Below the pieces are notes generated by a model. That model was not told the origin of the DNA. It did not search any database and saw only the letters and a list, made by a program, of their open reading frames with translations. Of a stretch of 21,712 nt of DNA, positions 1 to 6,378 are shown one piece after another (position 1 is the stretch's first letter; each line of letters opens with the position of its first letter). The DNA is from an uncultured Clostridia bacterium (lineage in GTDB: Bacteria; Bacillota; Clostridia; UMGS1810): contig CAKSIN010000033.1 in the NCBI GenBank assembly GCA_934463115.1, positions 1-21,712 of the forward strand. Reading direction: 5' to 3'. The position numbers and the translations under genes were made by a program.

Positions 1-27
1 CCTTGCGAAGATGACAAGCCAAAAGAT

Positions 28-74
28 GCCGAAATTATGCCTTTTCAGGCGGGTTCGGGTTACTCTCTTTCGGC
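28..74 (-). terminator. Possible terminator after the 174-aa gene
   Basis: Just past the stop codon of the minus-strand gene lie nested inverted repeats. The outer arms are GCCGAAA (28-34) and TTTCGGC (68-74); the inner arms are GCCT/AGGC (39-42, 47-50) around a four-base loop that reads GAAA on the minus strand. A short run of four T follows on the minus strand (21-24). The loop region between outer and inner arms is long and the T run is short, so terminator function is only tentative. Confidence 0.3.
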
Positions 75-598
75 TAATATCCCAGTGTGTACAGCCTTAT
101 CGCCGCGCCCAGCTGAAAGAAAGCGTTAAACGATTCTATAAGATAGTCGCCCGCGTTGCCGAGCGTCAGATATGTATACACTTCTTTTACCCATTCTTCA
201 AACAGAACGATAATAAATTTACGGAATTCGGTTTTTTCCGCGTCGGTTTTCGCCTCGGCAAGCACAAATATATTTTCCCACACACTTCCGGCATACAGAC
301 CGTCGTATTGTATCGCGGCAAACTCCGCCGAGCTGTCTGCCCATGCGTTTGCATACATCATTCCGCCGCCTATGGAATTTGCGCACAGAGCGAGGTAGTA
401 CCCGGTTGTGTTGCCTTTGAATCCCGCCTTGAACACCTCGTCGCCGAGCCATTGCATCACATAGTTTTTGCCCGTGCCCATAAGCTCCGGAACAAGAGCC
501 ACACTGCCCTCGATATACCCGTGCTCTGCCGCCGTATCGCTTAGTTTTTTGAATATAAAATTAAAAAATTCTTTGCTGGTTAAGTTATTATCTGCCAT
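74..598 (-). CDS. Hypothetical protein, 174 aa
   Basis: I do not recognise this protein. It starts at ATG with a GGGAG ribosome binding site about 8 bases upstream and ends at TAG. It looks soluble and acidic with many aromatic residues. There is no signal peptide or clear membrane segment, although residues 58-85 are Gly/Ala-rich and moderately hydrophobic. The C-terminal half is probably helical. It lies 14 bp downstream of the lipid kinase gene on the same strand, so it is probably the last gene of the rodA-lipid kinase transcript. The coding call rests on the ribosome binding site, the codon pattern and its fit into the operon. The overlapping plus-strand frame at 11-544 lacks a good ribosome binding site and reads like a shadow. 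Confidence 0.75.
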   Translation of the reverse strand: MADNNLTSKEFFNFIFKKLSDTAAEHGYIEGSVALVPELMGTGKNYVMQWLGDEVFKAGFKGNTTGYYLALCANSIGGGMMYANAWADSSAEFAAIQYDGLYAGSVWENIFVLAEAKTDAEKTEFRKFIIVLFEEWVKEVYTYLTLGNAGDYLIESFNAFFQLGAAIRLYTLGY

Positions 599-612
599 TG
601 TTTTCTCCCGTG

Positions 613-1500
613 TTATTTAATTATGTTTGCTGCGCCGTGAATGTTTTCTATCGTCACACTGCTGCCGGAACGCACATGTTCGCCGTCCAGAGACCAGTCC
701 ATGTCGCCGCTGAATGTCATACTTATATGAGCGGATTTGATAAATTCAAAAACACTGTCGTTGAAATTGGATGTTATGAGTCCGCCGATAATTTTGTTGA
801 GGTCGTTGAGATTCAGCGGTTTTTTTACCAGTACCGTTTCAAAAATGCCGTCGTTCATTTCGACAAGCGAGCTGTCGAACTTAACAATTCCGCCAACCGA
901 TGTGGTGTTTGTAACACTGCCGAAAATATAGTCGCCCTCATATCTTTTGCCGTCCGCGTCCGCGATAACGTGATACGGAACAATTTTTGTAATGTCGTTC
1001 ATTCCGCTGAATATATACGCTATATGCCCGAATGTGTTTTTTACCGCCTGCGGTGTGGAATACGATACCGAGGTGAACATTCCGAAAGACGCAATGTACG
1101 AAAAGTATTTTTCGCCCGAAAAACTGCCTATGTCAATCGGAAACGGTTTTCCCGTCACAATGCGTTCCGCCGCTTTTTTTATATCGGTATCGAGTCCGAA
1201 TGTCGCGGCAAAATCGTTTGTGCTGCCGCACGGAATATATCCGACGGGAATTTTCTTTTTGCTTTGCATAAGTCCCGTTATAACTTCGTTGAGTGTGCCG
1301 TCACCGCCGCTTAATGCAATAATATCGGTGGATTCTTCATCGGCGTCGGCCGCAATTTCCGTGGCATGGCAGCGGTGAAGAGTGGTGCGGATATCAACAT
1401 TGTATCCGGCTCTGCAAAAGACCTCCACCACATCGAGCAGGTAATTTCGCATGCGCATTTTGCCGGAACGCGGATTAACAATAAAGAGCATATTTTTCAT
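613..1500 (-). CDS. Diacylglycerol kinase family lipid kinase (DagK/YegS/BmrU-like)
   Basis: This is probably a cytoplasmic or membrane-associated kinase that phosphorylates a lipid such as diacylglycerol with ATP, recycling it into phospholipid synthesis. The family signature is clear: NPRSG near residue 10, SGGDGTLNEV near 65-74 (nucleotide-binding glycine-rich loop), and GYIPCGSTNDFA near 88-99, where most relatives have GTxNDFAR. The C-terminal half, with a SLDGE motif near residue 270, matches the beta-sandwich domain of the family. Its 295 aa is the usual length. Two starts are possible: ATG at 1500, or GTG at 1503; AGGAGG lies 9 and 6 bases upstream of them respectively, and I prefer ATG. 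It follows rodA after a 148-bp gap holding a repeat, and precedes the 174-aa gene. The true substrate cannot be told from sequence, since this family also contains sphingosine and undecaprenol kinase-like members. Confidence 0.92.
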   Translation of the reverse strand: MKNMLFIVNPRSGKMRMRNYLLDVVEVFCRAGYNVDIRTTLHRCHATEIAADADEESTDIIALSGGDGTLNEVITGLMQSKKKIPVGYIPCGSTNDFAATFGLDTDIKKAAERIVTGKPFPIDIGSFSGEKYFSYIASFGMFTSVSYSTPQAVKNTFGHIAYIFSGMNDITKIVPYHVIADADGKRYEGDYIFGSVTNTTSVGGIVKFDSSLVEMNDGIFETVLVKKPLNLNDLNKIIGGLITSNFNDSVFEFIKSAHISMTFSGDMDWSLDGEHVRSGSSVTIENIHGAANIIK

Positions 1501-1525
1501 CACGGTTATCCTCCTTTTGCAATAT

Positions 1526-1623
1526 TAGTTTGGAGTGTGGAGTGTGTAATGTGGAGTGTAGAATGTGCAATAACTATATATTAACAACTCCACTACTCAC
1601 TCTTCAAACTCCGCACTGCAATT
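1526..1623. repeat. GGAGTGT-type tandem/inverted intergenic repeat
   Basis: The gap between rodA and the lipid kinase contains three copies of GGAGTGT (1532-1538, 1539-1545, 1553-1559) and a degenerate fourth (GAATGTG, 1561-1567). After about 20 AT-rich bases comes a roughly complementary stretch rich in ACTCC and CACT (1586-1623). The two halves form an imperfect, wobble-rich inverted repeat. It reads like an interspersed low-complexity repeat and not like a promoter. It may weaken or end transcription between the two genes. Confidence 0.55.
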
Positions 1624-1648
1624 ATATTTTATAATCGACTGCCGTATA

Positions 1649-2764
1649 TCAATTAAAGGTAATGGTTTTTTTTCGCATGTGTACGCTCAGAACCAGACCT
1701 ATCGCCACAAAATTTGTTATTATGGATGAACCGCCGTAGCTGAAGAACGGCAGCGGAATACCGGTTACCGGCATAAGACCTATGCACATTCCTATGTTTT
1801 CAAAGATATGTGCAAGGAACATGCATGCCACCCCTATGCAAATGTATCGGCTCATATCGCCTTTTGTGCGGTTGGAGTTGCCTATGCAGCGATACACTAT
1901 CGCAAACAGCAGCAGCGCCGCGGCAACACACCCTATCAATCCAAGTTCCTCGCCGATTACGGCAAAAATAAAGTCGGTGTGTTTGACGGGTAAAAATCCG
2001 AGCTGCGTTTGTGTGCCGTGGTAAAGACCTTTGCCGAATATCTTGCCCGAGCCGATAGCAATTTTTGACTGTATCACGTGATACCCCGCGCCGAGGGGAT
2101 CGCTCTCCGGGTTAAAAAATACCATTATTCGCTTTTTCTGATAGTTTTTCAGCAAAAAGAACCATGCAATGGGGATTATTCCGACAACCGTTCCTATTGC
2201 CGTTACGATGTACTTGTACGACAGACCGGCTGCAAAAACTATTCCGGCAAAAATAAATATAAATACCATTGCCGTTCCGAGATCCGGCTGCATCATGATG
2301 AGTCCGAGCAGCACACCCAGGTGCGCAAGCAGGCGCAAAAGATTTTTCGGCTCGTTTATTCCGTCACCCATGTCGGACACGCGTTTGGAAAATGTGATTA
2401 TAAACCCAATCTTTACAAATTCCGACGGCTGTATTCCTATCGGGCCAAAGCGTATCCAGCTTTTACTTCCCGTTTCTTCGCGCCCTGTTCCTATGAGCAG
2501 TACCGTCAGCAGCAGAACAATGCATACTGCGTAAATCAGTTTCCATGCATTTCCGAGCTTTTCATAGTTTATTGTGGTGAACACAAACATCATTACAAAG
2601 CCGATAAGAGCCGCCGCACTCTGCACGATAATATATTTCTGTCCGCCGTCTATACTGTGCACGGCAGACGATATCATCACTATCCCGAAAACCGTGCATG
2701 CAAGAGTCAGAAAAATCAAAAGATAGTCCAGCTCTTTAAATAATATAATTTTTCCTTTGCGCAT
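1649..2764 (-). CDS. rodA: Rod shape-determining protein RodA (SEDS peptidoglycan polymerase)
   Basis: RodA is an integral membrane glycosyltransferase that polymerises lipid II into glycan strands during cell elongation, working with a class B penicillin-binding protein. The 371-aa protein has about ten hydrophobic segments. SEDS hallmarks are visible: the SWIRFGPIGIQPSEF stretch near 102-116, QPDLGTA at 159-165, KHTDFIFAV at 261-269 with the Asp thought to be catalytic, GEELG at 271-275, and GIPLPFFSYGGSS at 335-347. Size and the KHTDF/GIPLPF motifs fit RodA better than FtsW or SpoVE, which tend to carry longer ends, but that split is by family resemblance. The ATG at 2764 has a GAGG site 6 bases upstream on the minus strand and a promoter in the shared spacer with the divergent DUF5685 gene. 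Confidence 0.93.
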   Translation of the reverse strand: MRKGKIILFKELDYLLIFLTLACTVFGIVMISSAVHSIDGGQKYIIVQSAAALIGFVMMFVFTTINYEKLGNAWKLIYAVCIVLLLTVLLIGTGREETGSKSWIRFGPIGIQPSEFVKIGFIITFSKRVSDMGDGINEPKNLLRLLAHLGVLLGLIMMQPDLGTAMVFIFIFAGIVFAAGLSYKYIVTAIGTVVGIIPIAWFFLLKNYQKKRIMVFFNPESDPLGAGYHVIQSKIAIGSGKIFGKGLYHGTQTQLGFLPVKHTDFIFAVIGEELGLIGCVAAALLLFAIVYRCIGNSNRTKGDMSRYICIGVACMFLAHIFENIGMCIGLMPVTGIPLPFFSYGGSSIITNFVAIGLVLSVHMRKKTITFN

Positions 2765-2799
2765 CTCATTACCTCGTCACATTATGTATATAATATATA

Positions 2800-2827
2800 A
2801 TTATATCAAAAATTTCGGAAATTACAA
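2800..2827 (-). promoter_or_regulatory. Candidate promoter for rodA
   Basis: On the minus strand TTGTAA (2827-2822) is followed after 16 bases by TATAAT (2805-2800), a close match to a vegetative sigma-A promoter. It points into rodA. The spacer to the divergent gene is AT-rich, which makes chance matches more likely. Confidence 0.5.
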
Positions 2828-2855
2828 TATATTTTACAAGAAATTTAAAATTTAG

Positions 2856-2884
2856 TTGCAAATTAGTTCAAAATGCTTTAGAAT
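2856..2884 (+). promoter_or_regulatory. Candidate promoter for the DUF5685 gene
   Basis: TTGCAA (2856-2861), a 17-base spacer and TAGAAT (2879-2884) form a good sigma-A-type promoter 29 bases before the GTG start at 2914. It is divergent from the rodA promoter in the same 149-bp spacer. Confidence 0.6.
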
Positions 2885-2913
2885 GATATAAAAAATGTGA
2901 AAGAGGCAGACAA

Positions 2914-3756
2914 GTGTTTGGTTATATAACCGTTTTAAAAGACGAACTGAAAATAAAAGATTACAATACCTACCGCGCGTATTACTGCGGTCTTTGCCAC
3001 GAGATAGGAAGGCGGTACAAATCTTCGGCGCGGCTCACTTTAAGCTATGATGTTACTGCGCTCGCCGTGCTGCTCGACTCAATTTCCGACGGCGAAACTT
3101 TGTACTGTCAAAAAGGCTGTGTAAAACATTTCGGCAAGCGCAAAACCGTCTCCGGCGGCGATTTTCTTGAGTTTGCGGCAGATGTCAATATCATTATGGC
3201 ATATCTCAAACTAAAGGATAACGTTTCCGACGACCGCAGCATAAAAGCGGCTGTTGCCGCATTTGCACTCAGGCGCCGTTATCGCCGCGCCGCGTCGGCT
3301 TATCCGCATATGTGCAAGGCGATAGATACGCATATGAAAAGGCTGGCATTTCTTGAGGAAACCGAGTGCGACATCGTTGACAAATGCGCCGATGAATTCG
3401 GCAGTATTCTTGCCGCAGTATTTGCTCAAAAAGCCGAGTGCCTGCGCGATTTCGGCTATGCGGCAGGACGGCTTGTTTATGCCATGGACGCATACGACGA
3501 TATGGACAAGGATATTGCGGACAAATCGTTTAACCCCGCTGTTTTGCAGCTCTCATACAGCGGCGAAAGACGCGAAGATATCACACAGCGCATATCATCT
3601 TCACTGTACTTTATGTTGTCGCGCCTTGCCGAGGAATACGAAAAACTCGATATCAGAAAAAATAAGGATATCCTCGACAATATCGTGTATATGGGCGTCC
3701 GCCAAAAAGCCGATATGATAATTTCGGGGAAGAAACGGCATACGGATTTTGAATAA
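2914..3756 (+). CDS. DUF5685 family protein
   Basis: This 280-aa protein of unknown function starts at GTG, with an AGAGG site upstream. The opening MFGYITVLKDELKIKDY, followed by YRAYYCGLCHEIGRRY and a LTLSYDVTALAVLL stretch, matches what I remember of the DUF5685 family of Clostridia. The CGLC pair plus two further Cys near residues 65-69 could bind a metal, which is inference. The rest is helical, with repeated Asp-rich segments near residues 190-200 (DAYDDMDKD). No signal peptide or membrane segment is visible. I recall relatives often lying next to a J-domain gene. Here the J-domain gene is found 3 kb downstream, beyond an AT-rich island, so the two may once have been neighbours. Confidence 0.8.
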   Translation: MFGYITVLKDELKIKDYNTYRAYYCGLCHEIGRRYKSSARLTLSYDVTALAVLLDSISDGETLYCQKGCVKHFGKRKTVSGGDFLEFAADVNIIMAYLKLKDNVSDDRSIKAAVAAFALRRRYRRAASAYPHMCKAIDTHMKRLAFLEETECDIVDKCADEFGSILAAVFAQKAECLRDFGYAAGRLVYAMDAYDDMDKDIADKSFNPAVLQLSYSGERREDITQRISSSLYFMLSRLAEEYEKLDIRKNKDILDNIVYMGVRQKADMIISGKKRHTDFE

Positions 3757-3904
3757 GCCTGCAACGGACTATAACGCTTGGCTTAAAAAGTACGAACCGA
3801 CAAAACTGCACGGATTTAAGGCATTGTATTATCATTACCTATATCTGTTCGGCAAAATAATACGCAAAAAGGAAACACCGCAGAGAGTTTCATTTTTTGA
3901 TTGA
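3749..3904 (+). pseudogene. Possible relaxase fragment, 51 codons
   Basis: A frame opening at TTG overlaps the end of the DUF5685 gene by 8 bases and runs to TGA at 3904. Its middle reads KLHGFKALYYHYLYLFGKI, then a basic patch and PQRVSFFD. This resembles, from memory, the segment of plasmid or conjugative-element relaxases of the type 'KLKGFxALYxHYxYLLG...PxRVS'. The match stops abruptly where a full protein would continue. There is no proper ribosome binding site and no nearby nuclease domain. The most likely reading is debris of a mobilisation gene at the left edge of the island. A small unrelated protein or chance frame is also possible. Confidence 0.35.
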
Positions 3905-3935
3905 TAACGATACTTGATATATTATCTGAATTCTA

Positions 3936-3964
3936 TTGACTTTCATGCCTATTTAATATATAAT
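3936..3964 (+). promoter_or_regulatory. Promoter of the abiE operon
   Basis: TTGACT (3936-3941), an exact 17-base spacer and a perfect TATAAT (3959-3964) precede the AbiEi gene. The predicted transcript would start near 3971, inside the right arm of the inverted repeat described separately. This rules out the longer upstream start of the reading frame at 3914. Confidence 0.8.
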
Positions 3965-3979
3965 AATAGGCATGAAAGT
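3939..3979. promoter_or_regulatory. Operator-like perfect inverted repeat over the abiE promoter
   Basis: Two 15-base arms, ACTTTCATGCCTATT (3939-3953) and its exact reverse complement (3965-3979), are separated by 11 bases. The left arm overlaps the end of the -35 box, and the -10 box lies in the spacer. A protein dimer bound here would block RNA polymerase. AbiEi antitoxins are known to repress their own operons by binding inverted repeats, so AbiEi is the natural candidate. The binding itself is inferred. Confidence 0.75.
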
Positions 3980-3994
3980 TGTTTGGAGGCTTAT

Positions 3995-4585
3995 ATGACA
4001 AGTTCAGATAGAATTTTAAAAGCAGCTGAAGCAAACGGCGGCACAATAACTACCGAACAAGTAAATAAAATGCAAATACACCGCACAACCTTGCGTAATA
4101 TGGTTGATAAAGGATTGTTAGACCATTCTGCAAGAGGTGTTTATGTTCTGCCCTCAAAATTAGATGATGAGTTCTATAATTTGCAGAGTAGGTTAAAAAA
4201 GGGTGTTTTTTCAAATGGTACGGCGTTGTATTTATTGGGATTTACAGACAGAACACCGATTAAGTTTGATATGACTTTTCCGGCGTCATATAATACTTCC
4301 GCAATAAAAAATGAGATTACAGCGCATAGAGTAAAAAAAGAATTATATGATAAAGGCATTATTTCTGTTAAAACTCCATTTGGAAATGAAGTAAACGCAT
4401 ATTGCATTGAGCATACGCTGTGTGATATATTGCAAGTGAAATACGCCATTGACATACAAGTTGTCACGGACGCTTTTAAGAGATACTCAAAATATAGAAA
4501 TAAGAATCTACCGTTGCTTTCGGAGTTTGCGAAAATGTCACGGGTTGAAGAAAGGGTACGGAAATATTTGGAGGTACTTATATGA
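3995..4585 (+). CDS. abiEi: AbiEi-type antitoxin of a type IV toxin-antitoxin system
   Basis: This is the antitoxin and likely autorepressor of the AbiE abortive-infection/type IV toxin-antitoxin system. The ATG at 3995 was chosen because GGAGG lies 6 bases upstream and the promoter lies downstream of the earlier in-frame ATG at 3914. The 196-aa protein begins with an N-terminal winged-helix-like domain (about residues 1-55: 'NGGTITTEQVNKMQIHRTTL..MVDKGLL...RGVYVLP'), typical of AbiEi. A C-terminal alpha/beta domain follows, with 'ALYLLGFTDRTP' and 'HTLCDILQ' stretches usual for the family. The stop overlaps the toxin start by four bases (ATGA), so translation is probably coupled. In this system the antitoxin does not need to contact the toxin; it represses the operon and counteracts toxicity indirectly. 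The sequence is AT-rich compared with the host genes, which suggests transfer. Confidence 0.9.
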   Translation: MTSSDRILKAAEANGGTITTEQVNKMQIHRTTLRNMVDKGLLDHSARGVYVLPSKLDDEFYNLQSRLKKGVFSNGTALYLLGFTDRTPIKFDMTFPASYNTSAIKNEITAHRVKKELYDKGIISVKTPFGNEVNAYCIEHTLCDILQVKYAIDIQVVTDAFKRYSKYRNKNLPLLSEFAKMSRVEERVRKYLEVLI

Positions 4586-5424
4586 AAAATGCAATGCAAT
4601 TAAAAGCATATGTCAAGAATTTGGCAAAAGAAAAGAATATTTCCGCTCAAATCGTGTTGCAGAACTATATGCTTGAACGGCTGCTTGAGCGAATTTCCAT
4701 TTCTGAGTATCATGATAACTTTATTTTAAAAGGAGGATTCCTTTTGGCGGCTATGGTTGGACTTGACACAAGAGCAACAATGGATATGGATGCAACAATA
4801 AAAGGACTTCCGGTGACAAAAGAAACAATATCGGAAATGTTTGGTGAAATTTGCAAAATACATATAGATGATGATATTAATTTTGAATTCAGTGGCATCG
4901 TTGATATTCGTGAAGATGATGAGTACGGCGGTTATCGTGTAAGCTTATCGGGGAATTATCCGCCGATGGCTGTGCCGCTTAAGATTGACATAACAACGGG
5001 TGATAAAATTACACCTCATGAGATGGTGTATTCTTTTAACCTAATGTTTGAAGAACGAAGTATAAATGTTTTGGCATATACGGTTGAAACAATACTTGCA
5101 GAAAAACTTGAAACAATCATTTCAAGAGGCGACCAAAATACAAGACCGAGAGACTTTTATGATGTTTATATTTTAAATACGTTGCAAAAGCAAAATATAG
5201 ATAGCAAAATTCTAAAAGACGCTTTTTCGGCAACGGTTAAAAAGCGCGGTACAGAACATATTGTTGCAAATTATAAAGAAATTATTGAAACTGTTGCAAG
5301 CAGTACAGTAATGAATAATCAGTGGACAAGATATCAAAAAGAATTTGATTATGCAAAGGATATTCAATTTGAAGATACTTGTACGGCGGTTATCAAATTA
5401 ATAGAAAGAACGGTTGGGGTGTGA
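4582..5424 (+). CDS. abiEii: AbiEii-type nucleotidyltransferase toxin
   Basis: This is the toxin partner of AbiEi, of the DUF1814/AbiEii nucleotidyltransferase family. Known relatives add nucleotides to tRNA or bind GTP, halting growth on phage infection. Visible motifs follow the family order: LKGGFLL at 49-55, then R64 and MDMD at 67-70 (the metal-binding Asp pair), LKIDITTGD at 134-142 (third Asp), and AEKLETIISR...RPRDFYDVYIL at about 173-198, with the Lys and Arg/Asp residues of motifs III and IV. All core residues seem present, so the toxin is probably active. The 280-aa length is usual. It starts inside the antitoxin stop codon. No terminator was found after it; the next sequence is the broken methylase fragment 6 bases later. 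Confidence 0.92.
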   Translation: MKNAMQLKAYVKNLAKEKNISAQIVLQNYMLERLLERISISEYHDNFILKGGFLLAAMVGLDTRATMDMDATIKGLPVTKETISEMFGEICKIHIDDDINFEFSGIVDIREDDEYGGYRVSLSGNYPPMAVPLKIDITTGDKITPHEMVYSFNLMFEERSINVLAYTVETILAEKLETIISRGDQNTRPRDFYDVYILNTLQKQNIDSKILKDAFSATVKKRGTEHIVANYKEIIETVASSTVMNNQWTRYQKEFDYAKDIQFEDTCTAVIKLIERTVGV

Positions 5425-5430
5425 TTTTTT

Positions 5431-5814
5431 ATGAATATGATTGAATTTAAAAAAATACTTAAAGTAATGGGATATAACCCTACAAATGGTAAAAACAAAG
5501 TGTGGTCAAAATATTATAAAGAGTTCTCATATACTATTACCATTACATTCGGGAAGGGATTATCTGAAACTACTGTAAACTATGGGTAAGACATAAAATG
5601 TTGCAGAACAACAACTAGTAATTTTTCTCAACCTGAAAGTGTTGTGGTTTTAGAATGCGTTAATCGTCTAATTGAAAAAGGATATAGCCCTAAATCCATT
5701 AAGCTAGAAAAATATTGGAAAGTTGGTGGATATTTAGATATTTATGTGACTGATACTACAGGAAAAGGTTATCTTATGATTGAGTGGGAATGTGAAAGTG
5801 TGGAGATTGAATAG
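5431..5814 (+). pseudogene. N-terminal remnant of an N-6 DNA methylase (restriction-modification)
   Basis: One frame runs from ATG 5431 to TAG 5814 and is interrupted by an in-frame TAA at 5587-5589. Read through the stop, it gives 'MIEFKKILKVMGYNPTNGKNKVWSKYY' in two parts, 'TTSNFSQPESVVVLECVNRL', 'EKGYSPKSIKLEKYWKVGG' and 'YLDIYVTDTTGKGYLMIE'. This matches, from memory, the N-terminal nuclease-like region of large N-6 DNA methylase/restriction proteins ('TTSNFSQPENFVVLECVNRLLEKGY..., ...LDILVxD..GKxYLLIECKT'). Identity is lost right after MIE near 5785, where the catalytic PD-ExK-like Glu-x-Lys would be completed. The methylase domain itself is absent. It is a nonsense-broken, 3'-truncated relic sitting directly after abiEii. 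Confidence 0.7.
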
Positions 5815-5981
5815 TGTGGGAAGTGAAATTTGCACCTGACGCAAAGGCAGACCTCAAAAAGCCGGATAAAGCTTTTGCCGAGCAGGTGCATAGGCATACG
5901 GAGACAGTATATTTGACGATGTTTTCAAGAGCAGATTTCATTAAAAATGTGAGTCTGTTCTTTTTTATAGATACGGCGTAG
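5814..5981 (+). pseudogene. RelE/ParE-family toxin remnant
   Basis: A short frame after the methylase relic begins V-WEVKFAPDAKADLKK, which matches the N terminus of RelE/ParE toxins (compare 'MWKVxFxPxAxxDLKKLD'). The homology then stops: the remaining 38 or so residues do not resemble the toxin fold, and the frame ends at TAG 5981. GTG 5814 overlaps the previous stop. The 3' part runs into the terminator and the 44-bp repeat. It is probably a truncated, non-functional copy of a toxin unrelated in sequence to the intact one at 6368. Confidence 0.5.
5929..5966 (+). terminator. Rho-independent terminator, first copy
   Basis: GAGCAGA (5929-5935) pairs with TCTGTTC (5954-5960), with one G-U pair and up to three more weak pairs inward. 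A run of six T follows (5961-5966). The T run is the first part of the 44-bp direct repeat, and the same arrangement recurs at 6688-6726. Confidence 0.5.
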
Positions 5982-6007
5982 AATCGTATCACATCATTAA
6001 CAATTCA
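5964..6007 (+). repeat. 44-bp direct repeat, copy 1
   Basis: This stretch matches 6722-6765 at 40 of 44 positions by direct reading. It contains the 6-bp inverted arms GATACG and CGTATC and ends in AACAATT. It is bounded by a terminator upstream and a sigma-A promoter downstream. With copy 2 it brackets the Phd-RelE module. Confidence 0.85.
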
Positions 6008-6016
6008 ATTATTTTA

Positions 6017-6045
6017 TTGACATATACAAGAATGCATGGTATAAT
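6017..6045 (+). promoter_or_regulatory. Promoter of the phd-relE operon
   Basis: There is a consensus TTGACA (6017-6022), 17 bases, and a consensus TATAAT (6040-6045). Downstream, GTATAAT recurs at 6061-6067 and 6072-6078, so three copies lie within 40 bp. Such repeats could be operator half-sites for the antitoxin. The leader is about 50 bases long. Confidence 0.8.
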
Positions 6046-6099
6046 TATATCAACAAAACGGTATAATAAAAGTATAATATTAATATAGGAGTTGATTTT

Positions 6100-6378
6100 A
6101 TGAATATCAGACCGTCAGCATCAATCAGAAACAACTATAATGATATTTCAAACTACTGCAAAGAAACAGGTGAACCCGTGTATCTTACGAAAAACGGCGA
6201 AGGTGATTTGGTGGTAATGGATATTGAAACCTTTTCAAGACGAGAAAAGATGCTTAAATTAAGAGAAGAACTCATTGCAGTGGAAGAAGAAAGGCTTATG
6301 GGGAAAAAGGGGTATTCGGTTGATGAGCTTGACAAAATGCTTGGTGATGCTGCATCAGAGGTGAGTCATGTCGGATAG
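6100..6378 (+). CDS. Phd/YefM-family antitoxin
   Basis: This is a type II antitoxin that binds DNA through its N terminus and neutralises the partner toxin through its C terminus. The 92-aa protein starts at ATG, 8 bases after AGGAG. The N-terminal half ('IRPSASIRNNYNDISNYCKETGEPVYLTKNG' in pieces, then 'GDLVVMDIETFSRRE') is the usual Phd/YefM DNA-binding and dimerisation fold: a short conserved Arg-Pro/Ser start, a helix, the 'EPVYLTKNG' strand-turn and the 'VVMD.E.F' strand. The C-terminal third is charged and helical (EEERLMGKKGYSVDELDKML), as expected for the toxin-wrapping tail. It overlaps the toxin gene by 11 bases. Confidence 0.92.
   Translation: MNIRPSASIRNNYNDISNYCKETGEPVYLTKNGEGDLVVMDIETFSRREKMLKLREELIAVEEERLMGKKGYSVDELDKMLGDAASEVSHVG

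Noticed and set aside
598..1314. Plus-strand 238-residue frame opposite the lipid kinase
   Set aside because: The minus strand has clear kinase motifs; the plus frame is Cys/Arg/Phe-rich shadow sequence with no ribosome binding site.
3859..3898. Terminator GGAAAC...GTTTC with following T run after the relaxase-like scrap
   Set aside because: The stem is only about five pairs and AT-rich; too weak to list.
3914..3994. Longer N terminus for AbiEi
   Set aside because: The promoter at 3936-3964 lies downstream of that ATG, and GGAGG sits just before ATG 3995.
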